From Dehalococcoidales bacterium (GTDB lineage Bacteria; Chloroflexota; Dehalococcoidia; Dehalococcoidales; UBA5760), in NCBI GenBank assembly GCA_028710655.1, contig JAQTTS010000135.1, positions 1 to 5,980 on the forward strand: DNA of 5,980 nt. The letters are read 5' to 3'. Both the position numbers and the translations under genes were made by a program. This document shows positions 5,141 through 5,980 of the stretch, in pieces. Position 1 is the stretch's first letter. Each line of letters starts with the position of its first letter. The notes beneath the pieces were generated by a model. That model ran no database searches. It saw only the letters and a program-made list of their open reading frames with translations, and was not told the DNA's origin.

Positions 5141-5980
5141 ATGAAGAAAGCTAGCTGGCTTGTAGCTGGTATTACGGTGTTTTCTGCTATTATGTTTGGA
5201 GCTACCGGTTGTACCAGCAGCACACCTGTTGAAACGGAGGAATTAACCAGATTCGAAGAGACCCGTAACCTTATGGACACCTTCTTTACCGTCACTGTCT
5301 ATACCTCCAATGAAGAAAAAGCCCGAGAAGTAATAAACGCTGCCTTCGACAGAATGGAAGCAATAGAAAGGGAAGCCTCAATATTCGATGAGCAAGCTGA
5401 GGCATTCAAGCTCAATCAGGATGGCTATCTGGAGACGCCATCCGCGGATCTTCGGCAGATGATGAACATGTCCCTGGACTACAGTCAGATTACGGACGGC
5501 TATTTTGACATCACCGTTCAGCCGCTACTGGACCTGTGGCAGGCCGGTCTTTGGCAGGAGAGTGAGGACATTCAGCAGAACAGAATAGAGGAGACGCTGG
5601 GACTGGTCGGGTGGGATAAGATAGGTATCGAAGATGATAGGATATTCTTCACGGTGGACGGGATGGAGATTACCCTTGGCGGCATCGCCAAGGGCTACGC
5701 TGTAGATGAAGCGTTAGACGTCGTTATTAATGCAGGCATTAAACATGCTCTGATAAATGCCGGCGGTGATATGAGGATGCTGGGGGCAAAGCCGCAAGGG
5801 GAACCGTGGCTGGTTGCTCTGGTCAACCCCGATGATACCAGCCAGAGCCTGGCCGAATTCAGTCTTTCCGATAAAGCGATAGCTACCTCGGGTAATTATG
5901 AACGATATTTTAACCCGGAAAAAACAGCACACCATATCATCAACCCTAAGACTGGGTATTCAGCAGCGGAATGTATCAGC
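5141..5980 (+). CDS. apbE: FAD:protein FMN transferase ApbE, lipoprotein, C-terminus beyond the window
   Basis: The first 280 residues are present and the frame runs off the right edge; the family is about 330-360 long. ApbE (Ftp) uses Mg2+ and FAD to attach FMN through a phosphoester bond to Thr/Ser of target proteins such as NqrB/NqrC and RnfD/RnfG, outside the cytoplasmic membrane. An N-terminal KK, a hydrophobic stretch (about 6-22) and Cys24 in GATGC suggest a lipoprotein signal peptide, although position -3 is Ala rather than the preferred Leu. Family blocks appear in order: MDTFFTVTVYT (from 45), TDGYFDITVQPL, GGIAKGYAVDEA (180-191), NAGGDMRMLG (206-215), AIATSGNYERYF and HHIINPKTGYSA (264-275). 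The last has Asn268 where many members have Asp. A TGA in frame at 5135 fixes ATG 5141 as the first possible start; no good ribosome site is seen. No flavinylated target is visible; it may lie downstream. The neighbouring Na+ pump makes an ion-pumping partner plausible. Confidence 0.95.
   Translation, partial: MKKASWLVAGITVFSAIMFGATGCTSSTPVETEELTRFEETRNLMDTFFTVTVYTSNEEKAREVINAAFDRMEAIEREASIFDEQAEAFKLNQDGYLETPSADLRQMMNMSLDYSQITDGYFDITVQPLLDLWQAGLWQESEDIQQNRIEETLGLVGWDKIGIEDDRIFFTVDGMEITLGGIAKGYAVDEALDVVINAGIKHALINAGGDMRMLGAKPQGEPWLVALVNPDDTSQSLAEFSLSDKAIATSGNYERYFNPEKTAHHIINPKTGYSAAECIS

Overview
The window looks like an ordinary chromosomal segment of an anaerobic bacterium, most plausibly of the phylum Chloroflexota (Dehalococcoidia-like). 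This is inferred from the style of the ClpC and RsmG proteins and the presence of sodium-pump decarboxylase genes, without a database search. All genes lie on the + strand. No mobile element, CRISPR array, tRNA or phage gene is visible.

Layout: (1) positions 3-389 hold the C-terminal half of rsmG, the 16S rRNA m7G methyltransferase, cut by the left edge. (2) Positions 417-682 form a self-contained 5S rRNA unit with its own promoter, a processing-type leader hairpin, the 5S gene and a short intrinsic terminator. No 23S or 16S gene is beside it. (3) Positions 681-3236 hold a near-consensus sigma70-type promoter and clpC, a complete ClpP-type AAA+ unfoldase. A clear intrinsic terminator follows at 3347-3391. 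(4) Positions 3428-4991 hold a compact three-gene operon: a 53-residue gamma/delta-type membrane anchor, a 73-residue biotin carrier protein, and the beta subunit of a Na+-translocating decarboxylase. The carboxyltransferase (alpha) subunit is not here. (5) A 149-base gap with a candidate promoter and a structured leader is followed at 5141 by apbE, a lipoprotein FAD:protein FMN transferase cut by the right edge.

Functional picture: the first half concerns ribosome building and protein quality control. The second half concerns membrane energetics. The decarboxylase module would use decarboxylation of a biotin-bound carboxyl group to export Na+. ApbE would attach FMN covalently to an extracytoplasmic redox protein, possibly of an Rnf- or Nqr-type Na+/H+ pump, though no such partner is in the window.

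The parts most worth a second look are the missing alpha subunit together with the unusually small gamma and biotin-carrier subunits, the solitary 5S gene, and two structured regions at transcription starts (clpC and apbE). I see no strong evidence of a wholly new system.
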